A program made the translations under genes and the position numbers. Positions 16,406 to 24,325 of a stretch of DNA of 64,000 nucleotides are shown in pieces (position 1 is the stretch's first letter; every line of letters starts with the position of its first letter). The notes under the pieces are model-generated. The model was not told where the DNA came from. It searched no databases and saw nothing but the letters and a program-made list of their open reading frames with translations. Location of the stretch: positions 1,860,001 to 1,924,000 of the forward strand of contig NZ_JACIFP010000001.1 of the NCBI RefSeq assembly GCF_014197435.1, written 5' to 3'. This DNA is from Gordonia humi (GTDB taxonomy: Bacteria > Actinomycetota > Actinomycetes > Mycobacteriales > Mycobacteriaceae).

Positions 16406-17580
16406 GCGATCGGACTCTGTCGGGCAAGGCCGCCATCGCAGGCATCGGCGCCACCGACTTCTCGAAGAACTCCGGCCGCAGCGAACTGCGGCTGGCCGCC
16501 GAATGCATCAACGCGGCGCTCGCCGACGCGGGCCTCGGTCCGTCGGACGTCGACGGTCTGGTCACGTTCACCATGGACACCAACATGGAGATCGCGGTGG
16601 CGCGCGCCGTCGGCATCCCGAAGCTCACCTACTTCTCGCGTATCCACTACGGCGGCGGGGCCGCGTGCTCGACGGTGCAGCAGGCCGCGATGGCCGTCGC
16701 GACCGGCGTCTGCGACGTGGCCGTCGCCTATCGTGCGTTCAACGAGCGGTCGGGCAACCGGTTCGGCCAGGTGAACGCGGCCGTCGCGAATCAGGAGAAC
16801 TCGTCGGGTACCGACAACGCGTTCTCCTATCCGCACGGCCTGTCGACACCCGCGGCGTTCGTCGCGATGACCGCCCAGCGGTACATGCACTCGTACGGTG
16901 CGACGAGTGAGGACTTCGGCCGGGTGGCCGTCGTCGATCGTAAGCACGCCGCGGTGAACCCGAACGCCTTCTTCTACGGCAAACCGATCACGTTGGCGGA
17001 CCATCAGGCGTCGCGGTACATCGCCGAGCCGCTGCACTTGCTGGACTGCTGCCAGGAGTCCGACGGCGGGGTCGCGATCGTCGTCGTATCGCCGGAGCGA
17101 GCCAAGGACCTCCGGACGACGCCCGTCTCGATCGCCGGTGCCGCGTCCGGCAGCGGCAGCGACCAGTTCATCATGACCAGTTACTACCGCGACGACCTGC
17201 CCGCGTTGGAGGAGATGGGCCTGGTCGGCAGGCAGCTGTGGAACCAGTCGGGGTTGCGACCCGACGATGTGGACGTGGCCGTCCTCTACGACCACTTCAC
17301 CCCGTACACGCTGATCCAACTCGAGGAACTCGGCTTCTGCGGTCGCGGTGAGGCCAAGGACTTCGTCCGCGAGCCGGGCGCACTCGAAGTCGGCGGACGC
17401 CTCCCGTTGAACACGCACGGCGGCCAGCTCGGCGAGGCGTACATCCACGGGATGAACGGGATCGCCGAAGCGGTCCGCCAACTGCGCGGCGACTCGGTGA
17501 ACCAGGTCGCCGGCGCGTCCAGAGCACTCGTCACCGCGGGCACCGGCGTACCCACGTCGGGCCTGATCCTCACCCTCTGA
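16402..17580 (+). CDS. ltp2: Ltp2-like retro-aldolase (thiolase superfamily)
   Basis: This 392-residue thiolase-fold protein matches Ltp2 (Rv3540c, 386 aa). Features include ACSTVQQAAMAVATGVCDVA at about 84-103, LYDHFTPYTLIQLEELGFCG and NTHGGQLGEAYIHGMNGIAE. The family uses tyrosines, including one in the GEAYIHG segment, instead of the thiolase Cys/His set. With the DUF35 part of ChsH2 it cleaves 17-hydroxy-3-oxo-4-pregnene-20-carboxyl-CoA to androstenedione and propionyl-CoA, the last side-chain step. It ends the compact igr operon; the FadD gene follows after 53 bases. Confidence 0.93.
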   Translation: MSDRTLSGKAAIAGIGATDFSKNSGRSELRLAAECINAALADAGLGPSDVDGLVTFTMDTNMEIAVARAVGIPKLTYFSRIHYGGGAACSTVQQAAMAVATGVCDVAVAYRAFNERSGNRFGQVNAAVANQENSSGTDNAFSYPHGLSTPAAFVAMTAQRYMHSYGATSEDFGRVAVVDRKHAAVNPNAFFYGKPITLADHQASRYIAEPLHLLDCCQESDGGVAIVVVSPERAKDLRTTPVSIAGAASGSGSDQFIMTSYYRDDLPALEEMGLVGRQLWNQSGLRPDDVDVAVLYDHFTPYTLIQLEELGFCGRGEAKDFVREPGALEVGGRLPLNTHGGQLGEAYIHGMNGIAEAVRQLRGDSVNQVAGASRALVTAGTGVPTSGLILTL

Positions 17581-17633
17581 CCCACGTCACCCGGACCCAC
17601 CGCTTCCAGCCAGGCATCAAGGAGAAGACCGAG

Positions 17634-19238
17634 ATGAAGTTCAACCTCGCAGACGTGTTCGAGACCGTCGTCGATGCAGTGCCCGAGCGGGTCCTGCTCA
17701 GCTACGAGGGCACGTCGTACACCTACCAGCGGATGGACGAGCTGACCACGCAGGTGGCGCACATGTTCGCCGCGCACGGCTACGGGCTCGACGATCACGT
17801 CGCACTGTTCTTGAAGAACAGCGTGGAGCACGTCACCAGCCTGATCGGGTTGATCAAGGTGCGGGCGGTTCCGATCAATGTGAACTATCGGTACACCGAC
17901 GCCGAGCTCGAATACATCTTCGACAACTCCGATTCGAAGGCGATCGTCGTCGAACTGCCCGAACACCAGCAGGCGGTGGCGCGGCTGCTGCCGAAGCTGC
18001 CTCTGGTGCGCTCAGTGTTCGTCATCGGCGACGTCGATCCCGCCCTGACCCAGGCCGTGGAGCAGGCCGACGTCGAGATCGTCGACTTCGCCGAGCACAC
18101 GCAGAACTCCACCGAGCGCGACTTCGAGCCGCGGACCGGTGAGGAGCACTACGTGCTGTACACCGGCGGCACCACCGGGTACCCGAAGGGCGTCGTGTGG
18201 CGCCACGACGACTTCTTCCGCAAACCGATCTCCGGCGGCAACCCGTACGGCGACGCCCGGGCCGACCTCGACGAGATCGCCCGCGAGGTGAAGAACTTCC
18301 CCTCGATAGCCCCGCTGGTCGCCGCGCCGCTGATGCACGGTGCGGCGTCGTACCTGCTGTTCACCTTCATCGCGCTCGGCGGCCGTCTGATCCTGGAGCG
18401 AGACTTCGACGCGAAGAAGATCATCGAGAACATCCCGCGCGATCAGACGCAGATCATTCTGATCGTCGGCGATGCGATGGGCATCCCGCTGGTCGAGGAG
18501 ATGGAGCGGCAGAAGGACACCACGGACATGTCGTCGCTGTTCTCGGTCACCTCCGGTGGCGCGATCTGGAGCAAGCACGTGCGGGACCGCATGCTCGCGG
18601 TGAAGCCGGACATGATGCTGCGCGACAACTTCGGCGCCTCCGAGTCGGGGAACGACGGTGAGATCATGATGGACTCCGACGGCAATCTGTCGGTGCCGCC
18701 GACGGAGAAGATGATGGTCGTCGACGAGCGATTCAACCAGATCACCGAGCCCAACGAACCCGGCTACATCGCGCGAGTGGGCAACGTGCCGTTGGGCTAC
18801 TACAAGGACGAGGAGAAGTCGGCCCGCACGTTCCCGACGCTGCCCGACGGTCGTCGGATCTCCGTCCTGGGCGACATGGGCTACCTGACCGAGGACAAGC
18901 ACATCGTCTTCCAGGGACGCGGCAGCCAGTGCATCAACTCCGGTGGGGAGAAGGTGTACGCCGAGGAGGTCGAGGCCGCGCTCCACTCGCATCCGGCGAT
19001 CTCGGACGCTCTCGTCGTCCCGGTGCCCGACGAACGATACGGACAGCGGGTCGGCGCGGTCGCGTCGCTGCGGGAGGGGGCTCCGGAGCCGTCGCTGGAC
19101 GAAGTGCAGGAGCACTGCCGCGAGACTCTCGCCGGCTACAAGGTGCCACGCAGCATCGTCTTCGTCGACGAGGTCAAGCGCACTCCGGCCGGTAAGGCCG
19201 ACTACAAGTGGGCCAAGTCGGCGGCCGCCCCGGTGTGA
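17634..19238 (+). CDS. FadD-type acyl-CoA synthetase (FadD19-like)
   Basis: This 534-residue ANL-superfamily ligase activates a carboxylic acid through an acyl-AMP and attaches CoA. The P-loop is VLYTGGTTGYPKGVVWRHDD at about residues 171-190. Further motifs are NFGASESGNDGEI, LGDMGYLTEDKHIVFQGRGS and INSGGEKVYAEEVEAAL, and the invariant C-terminal Lys lies in RTPAGKADYKW. The overall pattern resembles the steroid side-chain ligase FadD19 and its paralogue FadD17. The position directly after ltp2 supports a sterol-related substrate, but the exact one cannot be read from sequence. ATG 17634 has AAGGAG upstream. It is convergent with the ABC-F gene. Confidence 0.85.
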   Translation: MKFNLADVFETVVDAVPERVLLSYEGTSYTYQRMDELTTQVAHMFAAHGYGLDDHVALFLKNSVEHVTSLIGLIKVRAVPINVNYRYTDAELEYIFDNSDSKAIVVELPEHQQAVARLLPKLPLVRSVFVIGDVDPALTQAVEQADVEIVDFAEHTQNSTERDFEPRTGEEHYVLYTGGTTGYPKGVVWRHDDFFRKPISGGNPYGDARADLDEIAREVKNFPSIAPLVAAPLMHGAASYLLFTFIALGGRLILERDFDAKKIIENIPRDQTQIILIVGDAMGIPLVEEMERQKDTTDMSSLFSVTSGGAIWSKHVRDRMLAVKPDMMLRDNFGASESGNDGEIMMDSDGNLSVPPTEKMMVVDERFNQITEPNEPGYIARVGNVPLGYYKDEEKSARTFPTLPDGRRISVLGDMGYLTEDKHIVFQGRGSQCINSGGEKVYAEEVEAALHSHPAISDALVVPVPDERYGQRVGAVASLREGAPEPSLDEVQEHCRETLAGYKVPRSIVFVDEVKRTPAGKADYKWAKSAAAPV

Positions 19239-19256
19239 GTCCGGGGTGCGCGGCGT

Positions 19257-20870
19257 CTACGAGGGGAGTTCGCCGCGCCGGTGCATGACTCCGTCGGCGT
19301 CGAGTTCCAGGACGACGTCGATGCCGAGTCGCCGGAGGAACGGGAGGTCGTGACTGACGACGAGCAGCGCGCCGCGGTAGGCGTCGAGCGCCTGTCCGAG
19401 TTGTTCGACGCTGGTCACGTCCAGATTGTTCGTCGGCTCGTCGAGGATCAGCAGTTGCGACGGTGGGTCGGCGAACAGCAGGGTCGCCATGCTGACGCGG
19501 AACCGTTCGCCGCCGGACAGTGTCGAGACTGGGCGGTCGACGGCGTCGCCGCGGACGAGGAGTCGGGCCAGGCCGTTCCGGATGTCCCCGGGCGCCGTGT
19601 GCGGGGCGACGGACTGCACGTTCTCGAGCGCGGTGGCGCCGTCGTCGAGCCCGTCGAGCCGCTGCGGCAGATAGCCGAACGACTCGGTGAGCAGCCGGCC
19701 CGCCGTCCGTCCCGGTGTCGGATCGGAGCGGTTCACCAGCTGCGCGAGCAGGGTCGACTTGCCCGAGCCGTTGGGACCGACGAGGGCCACCCGCTCCGGC
19801 CCCTGCACCACGATCTCGGCGTCGCCCGCGGTGAAGGCGATGAGCTGTCTGCTGCGCGGCAGATCGGGGACGGGCAGGTCGAGACTGATGTGGTCGTCGT
19901 CGCGGACCCTGGCGTCGGCGGCGTCGACGGCCGACTGAGCGGCGTCGATCCTGTTGTCGAGCGTCGTCCTCAGGTCGCCCGCCGATTCCTGGGCACGCCG
20001 TTTGCGGGCGCCGGCGAGGATCTTGGGGAGGCCGCCGTCGGCTTGTGCCTTCTTCCCGGCCTTGGCTCGGTGCGCGAGCCTCGTCTCCGCGTCGACTCGT
20101 TGCCGTTTCTCGGCTTTGAGTGTCTGCTGTGCGGTGCGCGCCGCCGCCGCCGCGGCCTCCTGCTCGGCCTCGAGATGCGCTCGCCATGCGCTGTACGGTC
20201 CGCCGAACACGGTGATCGCGCCACCGTACAGTTCGGCGGTCGCATCGGTGTGCTCGAGGAGTTCGAGGTCGTGACTGACGACGATGAGCGTCCCCGGCCA
20301 CTCGTCGACCAACCCGGCGAGCCGGGCCCGGGTCGGCCGATCCAGGTTGTTCGTCGGCTCGTCGAGCAGAGTGACGGGCGTCCGCCGCAGTGACAGTCCG
20401 GTGACGGCGAGCAGCATCGCCTCGCCGCCGGAGACCTCGGACACGCGGCGGTCGAGGTAGTCGGGGCCGAGGCCGATCCGATCGAGCGCTTCGACGGCTC
20501 GAGCCTGGATGTCCCAGTCGTCGCCGATCGTCTCGAAACGACTCTCGTCGACGTCGCCGGACTCGATGGCGCGCAACGCCGCGAGCTTCGGTGCGATGCC
20601 GAGCAGTTCTGCGACGGACGTGTCGTCGTCGAGGGTGAGCGTCTGCGGCAGGTATCCGACGTCGCCACTCGTGTCGACGCGTCCGCGGGTGGGCGCCAGT
20701 TCGCCGGCGATGAGGCGGAGGAGAGTGGACTTGCCCGACCCGTTGCGGCCGACCAGTCCGGTTCTGCCGTCGCCGAACGCGCCGTCGACGCCGTCGAGCG
20801 CGACGCCGCCGTCTGGCCAGGTGAAGGAGACGTCGCGAAGCACGACGGAGGACTGCGGGGGAGTGGACAT
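19257..20870 (-). CDS. ABC-F family ATPase
   Basis: This 537-residue soluble protein has two ATP-binding cassettes and no membrane segments. The Walker A motifs are GRNGSGKST (about residue 37) and GPNGSGKST (about 345). The signatures are VSGGEAMLL and LSGGERFRVS, and the Walker B blocks LLDEPTNNLD and LILDEPTNNLD. A long basic linker rich in Ala, Arg and Lys (about residues 235-305) joins them, as in ABC-F translation factors and ribosome-protection proteins. Which role applies (antibiotic resistance or housekeeping) cannot be decided. ATG 20868-20870 is chosen because the cassette begins a few residues later; the longer frame adds only unconserved sequence. It ends 18 bases from the convergent FadD gene. 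Confidence 0.85.
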   Translation of the reverse strand: MSTPPQSSVVLRDVSFTWPDGGVALDGVDGAFGDGRTGLVGRNGSGKSTLLRLIAGELAPTRGRVDTSGDVGYLPQTLTLDDDTSVAELLGIAPKLAALRAIESGDVDESRFETIGDDWDIQARAVEALDRIGLGPDYLDRRVSEVSGGEAMLLAVTGLSLRRTPVTLLDEPTNNLDRPTRARLAGLVDEWPGTLIVVSHDLELLEHTDATAELYGGAITVFGGPYSAWRAHLEAEQEAAAAAARTAQQTLKAEKRQRVDAETRLAHRAKAGKKAQADGGLPKILAGARKRRAQESAGDLRTTLDNRIDAAQSAVDAADARVRDDDHISLDLPVPDLPRSRQLIAFTAGDAEIVVQGPERVALVGPNGSGKSTLLAQLVNRSDPTPGRTAGRLLTESFGYLPQRLDGLDDGATALENVQSVAPHTAPGDIRNGLARLLVRGDAVDRPVSTLSGGERFRVSMATLLFADPPSQLLILDEPTNNLDVTSVEQLGQALDAYRGALLVVSHDLPFLRRLGIDVVLELDADGVMHRRGELPS

Positions 20871-21113
20871 GGATGACTCGATTCGCCAGAGAGGTCGGGT
20901 GTGCGGTGCCGTGTATGACGGCGGCGATGAGTTACTCCACGGGCGAGACCTTACGCGGCCGATCAGGGGCGCGCATCTGATTTCTCCGGCCGTGACCACC
21001 GGGCGCCGGATCGGCCGAAGCCGTCCGGTGGACCGTCGAGCGCGTCAGTCGTGCGGTCCGCTCACCTGGTGTTCCGGGGTCTCGACCTGGCTACCAGAGG
21101 GAGGCCGCCGACC

Positions 21114-22727
21114 TCACGCGAGCGGCTCGGACTCTCGCTCGGTGGTGGCGGCAGCGGACTCGTCGTCGGCGATCACCTTGCTCGGCGCGAACCATCCCAG
21201 GAACACCGCACCGACGGCCAGTACGCTGCCGAGCACCAGGAACGAGGTCTGCAACGGCGGTTCGAACGCGGCCCGCGCCCCCGCCGCGATGTGGTCGGCG
21301 AGCTCCGATGCGGCAGGCGGCAACTGCTCGCTGACCTTCACCGCACCGGCCATGGAACCGCGGATCGCCTCATCGGCCACGGTCGCCGCATGCGGGTCGA
21401 CGGCGCCGAGCTGAGCCTTCGCCGCCTCGGCGGTCGGACCGATCCGGTCGGAGTAGCCCGCAGCCATGATGCTGCCGGCCAGGGCGATGCCGATCGCCGC
21501 GCCGAGTTCGCGGGCGGTGTCGTTGACGGCCGATCCGACGCCCTGGTTCTCCAGCGGTGTGTTCGACATGATCGCCGTCGTCGACGGCGCCGTGGCCAGG
21601 CCGATGCCGACCGCGCACACGCTCAGCATGACGCCGACCTTCCAGTACACGTCGATGTCGAACACGCCGAGGGCGATCACGCCGATCGCGGCGATGCCGA
21701 TGCCGATCGCCAGCACGAACCGGAGCGAATGGAAGCGGACCGCGACGTAGTTGCCGACGAGGGCGAACACCCCGACGCCGACGACCATCGGGAACAGGGC
21801 GATCGCCGATTTGAGCGGCGAATAGCCGAACACCAGCTGCAGCTGCTGCAGGATCAGGAAGAACATTCCGAACGATGCGAGGAACTGCAGCGACACCGAC
21901 AGCGACCCGGACGCGAAGGCCCGGTTGCGGAACAGGTCGACGTCGAGCAGCGGCTCGTCGCGCCGGTGTTCGACGACGATGAACACGCCGATCAGGACGA
22001 CGCCGCCGATCAGGCACACCAGGATCCACGGATCGCTCCAGCCTCGATGCGGAGCCTCCATGAGCCCGAACACGACGCCGGCCACCGCCGCCATCGACGT
22101 CAGCGACCCGATCACGTCGAACCGTCCGGGGGCGTCGTCCTTCGACGTGCCGATCGTCAGTACGAGGACGAGCACCGCCAGCGTCGACGCGGCGAACGTG
22201 ATGAACACCGAATGCCAGTGGAAATAGTTCATGAGGACGCCGGTGACGAAGAAGCCGGCGATCGCACCCGCGCCGGCGACCGCGGCCCAGACGCTGATCG
22301 CGATCGCGCGCCTCTCACGCGGCACCCCCGCGGTGATCAACGACAGCGTGGTCGGCATGATCAGCGCGGCGCCCGCACCGGCGACGAGCCTGGTGATGAT
22401 CAGCTGGTTCGGCGTGTCGACCCAGATCGCGGCCAGCGATCCCACGCCGAACACGATCAGACCGATCAACAGGACGCCGCGGCGACCGAGGCGGTCGCCG
22501 ATCGCGCCCGCGGGGAGCAGCAGCGCGGCCAGAATCAGCGTGTAGCTGTCCAGAATCCACGTCATCTGCGAGTTGGTCGCACCGGTCTCGGCGGCGATGT
22601 CCGGCAGCGCCGTGTTCAGCGCGGCCATCGCCGCGACCACGAGACTGACCGCCGCACAGGAGATCAGGATCAGCCACGCCGCGCGAAAAGTCATGGAGCC
22701 GTCATCCGGTCGATTCCCGACACGCAT
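21114..22727 (-). CDS. MFS drug:H+ antiporter, DHA2 (14-TM) type
   Basis: This protein of about 537 residues is a 14-helix major facilitator exporter. The N-terminal half has ALNTALPDIAAETGATNSQM (about residues 33-52, motif D1-like) and GDRLGRRGVLLIGLIVFGVG (about 77-96, motif A). The helix-5 motif-C-like segment WAAVAGAGAIAGFFVTGVLM is also present. Antiporter motif C and the DHA2 length indicate efflux of drugs or toxic amphiphiles. The preferred start is ATG 22725-22727 with AGGTGA eight bases upstream; the frame extends 22 codons further. It stands alone, divergent from the 44-residue membrane peptide. Substrate unknown. Confidence 0.85.
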   Translation of the reverse strand: MRVGNRPDDGSMTFRAAWLILISCAAVSLVVAAMAALNTALPDIAAETGATNSQMTWILDSYTLILAALLLPAGAIGDRLGRRGVLLIGLIVFGVGSLAAIWVDTPNQLIITRLVAGAGAALIMPTTLSLITAGVPRERRAIAISVWAAVAGAGAIAGFFVTGVLMNYFHWHSVFITFAASTLAVLVLVLTIGTSKDDAPGRFDVIGSLTSMAAVAGVVFGLMEAPHRGWSDPWILVCLIGGVVLIGVFIVVEHRRDEPLLDVDLFRNRAFASGSLSVSLQFLASFGMFFLILQQLQLVFGYSPLKSAIALFPMVVGVGVFALVGNYVAVRFHSLRFVLAIGIGIAAIGVIALGVFDIDVYWKVGVMLSVCAVGIGLATAPSTTAIMSNTPLENQGVGSAVNDTARELGAAIGIALAGSIMAAGYSDRIGPTAEAAKAQLGAVDPHAATVADEAIRGSMAGAVKVSEQLPPAASELADHIAAGARAAFEPPLQTSFLVLGSVLAVGAVFLGWFAPSKVIADDESAAATTERESEPLA

Positions 22728-22813
22728 CGTTAGTTCACCTGTTTCTCTAGTAACTTGTGTAACTGTAGTCACGCGGATAAACAACCGACCCACACGAGTG
22801 AAAGTGGAACATC

Positions 22814-22948
22814 ATGGCTGCAGATCCAATCGCGCGGTCTTCTGAACTCCGTGACGTCCGGCTCCACGTCGGCCGTCTCCTCATCCTCCTGGCGGGCGTG
22901 ATCGCCGTCGTCGCGGTCCTGGTCCTCATCCTGACCAGCGCCGCCTGA
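22814..22948 (+). CDS. 44-residue single-pass membrane peptide
   Basis: The ATG at 22814 opens a 44-codon frame: MAADPIARSSELRDVRLHVG, then a hydrophobic run of about 20 residues (RLLILLAGVIAVVAVLVLIL) ending TSAA. It looks like a small one-helix membrane protein with a charged N-terminus. A perfect 17-bp terminator starts 14 bases after the stop, which supports real expression. The ribosome site is weak. It is divergent from the MFS exporter with 86 bases between the starts, so it might be co-regulated with it. Function unknown; a small regulatory subunit of the exporter is one speculative option. Confidence 0.5.
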   Translation: MAADPIARSSELRDVRLHVGRLLILLAGVIAVVAVLVLILTSAA

Positions 22949-22961
22949 GCGCCACAGACGA

Positions 22962-23000
22962 CAGACGCCGCCCGACGCGGGATGCGTCGGGCGGCGTCTG
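22962..23000. terminator. strong bidirectional hairpin terminator
   Basis: CAGACGCCGCCCGACGC (22962-22978) pairs perfectly with 22984-23000 over 17 bp around a five-base loop GGGAT. There is no clear U-tract, as is common in high-GC actinobacteria. It lies between two convergent genes and could stop both. Confidence 0.8.
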
Positions 23001-23015
23001 GGGCGGTCATCGGGA

Positions 23016-23447
23016 TCAGCCGGCGTACTTCTCGATCACGGTTCCGACCGGGACCAGGGCGTCGGTGACATAGCCCTTGGCCTTGCCGCGCAGGCTCTTG
23101 TACGCCTTGGTGAGACCGGCGGGCGCCGACTCGGCGCGACCGTCGGTCACCGCGAGCAGAGCCTCGGCGGCGGTGTCGCTGTTGGCCGCCAGGTGATCGC
23201 CGAACGCGGTGCCGGCGGGCTTGGAGTCCCACAGCGGCGACAGCGCGGTCAGGAAGTCGGGCAGCATCTTTTTGGTGGCACTGGCGACGACGCCCGGCTT
23301 CACCTTCTGCGCGGCGCCGTACGCGGCCTTGACCGCGGTGCCCGACAGACCGGACTGCTTCTTCACCTCCGCGTCGATGACGTCGACGAAATCGGTGGTG
23401 AGGGCCTCCCGGTTGTTGTCGAGAACAGGCAGCAGAGACGTGGACAT
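23016..23447 (-). CDS. conserved hypothetical protein (possibly DUF6918-like)
   Basis: This 143-residue protein has no signal peptide or transmembrane segment. It is mainly helical by composition: FVDVIDAEVKKQSGLSGTAV at about residues 20-39, AAQKVKPGVVASATKKMLPD at about 44-63, then LTALSPLWDSKPAGTAFGDH. The pattern 'defend..V..EV...GGLSG.AVK..Y..V..V.P..V' is reminiscent of the actinobacterial family I remember as DUF6918, but this is not certain. AAGGACC precedes the ATG. It lies just downstream of hsd4B on the same strand with a 14-base gap, so it is probably transcribed with kstD-hsd4B. No function can be given. Confidence 0.7.
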   Translation of the reverse strand: MSTSLLPVLDNNREALTTDFVDVIDAEVKKQSGLSGTAVKAAYGAAQKVKPGVVASATKKMLPDFLTALSPLWDSKPAGTAFGDHLAANSDTAAEALLAVTDGRAESAPAGLTKAYKSLRGKAKGYVTDALVPVGTVIEKYAG

Positions 23448-23461
23448 GCAGGTCCTTTCGG

Positions 23462-24322
23462 CTAGGAAGTGCTGAAAACGACGTTGCCCAGTGCAGCGGC
23501 GTCGTCACGATCGACGACGTTCACCGCGCCAAGCAGTCGCCCGCCATCATCCCAGGCGTCGATGCGCAGTGTCTCGCCGGGGAACACGATCCCGGCGAAA
23601 CTCGCCGAATAGTCCACCACGGCGGTCGCGTCACCGTCGTACACCGCGTCGATCACCGCGCGACACACGCTGCCGTACGTGCACAGTCCGTGCAGGATCG
23701 GCCGATCGAATCCGGCGGCCGCGGCGAATGCCGGGTCGCTGTGCAACGGATTGCGATCGCCGCAGAGTCGGTACAGAAGGGCCTGCTGGGGCAGGGTCGG
23801 CACCATGATCCGGTGGTCCGGTTCCCGGTCGGGGATCACGATGCGAGTCGACGTTCCCCGCTCGCCGCCGAAACCGCCCTCGCCCTTGGCGAAGATCGAC
23901 GAACGGGCCGTCCACAGCGGTGCGCCCTGCTCGTCGACGGTCTCCGACTCCTGAACGATCACCGCCGCCGAACCCTTGTCCTGTACTTCGGCGATCCGGG
24001 TGCGTGTCGTAGCCGTCCCGGTCGCGGGCAGCGGCCGGTGCACGCGCACCTGCTGGCTGCCGTGCACCACTTTCGCCAGGTCGATGTCCACACCGGGGAA
24101 CTCGACCTTCGGCGCCTGGGTGGCCATGAAGTTCGCGGCCACCGTCGCGAACGACGGCAGAGTCTTGGGGGCGACGTCGTCGACGTACTGCAGTCCGACG
24201 GCGTCCATCGGGTCGGCGGCCCCGCCGACGGCCAGGTTGTAGAGAGCTATCTCGCGGGGAGTCCACGAGAACGTCTGCTCGCCGAGGTCGGCACCGACGG
24301 CCACGTCGGGGTCGATGGGCAT
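23462..24322 (-). CDS. hsd4B: Hsd4B-like MaoC 2-enoyl-CoA hydratase
   Basis: This 286-residue double-hotdog hydratase matches Rv3538 (286 aa). The N-terminal hotdog starts FSWTPREIALYNLAVGGAAD. The C-terminal hotdog carries the (R)-hydratase motif YRLCGDRNPLHSDPAFAAAA (about residues 188-207), with catalytic Asp and His, followed by FDRPILHGLCTYG. It hydrates 2-enoyl-CoA intermediates in steroid side-chain beta-oxidation. It follows kstD with only three bases between stop and start, as Rv3537-Rv3538 do, and so shares the KstR-controlled promoter. Confidence 0.9.
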   Translation of the reverse strand: MPIDPDVAVGADLGEQTFSWTPREIALYNLAVGGAADPMDAVGLQYVDDVAPKTLPSFATVAANFMATQAPKVEFPGVDIDLAKVVHGSQQVRVHRPLPATGTATTRTRIAEVQDKGSAAVIVQESETVDEQGAPLWTARSSIFAKGEGGFGGERGTSTRIVIPDREPDHRIMVPTLPQQALLYRLCGDRNPLHSDPAFAAAAGFDRPILHGLCTYGSVCRAVIDAVYDGDATAVVDYSASFAGIVFPGETLRIDAWDDGGRLLGAVNVVDRDDAAALGNVVFSTS

Positions 24323-24325
24323 CGT

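Noticed and set aside
20871..21113. A leader attenuator before the ABC-F gene
   Set aside because: Such leaders exist for some ribosome-protection genes, but I found no short leader peptide with a convincing hairpin set.
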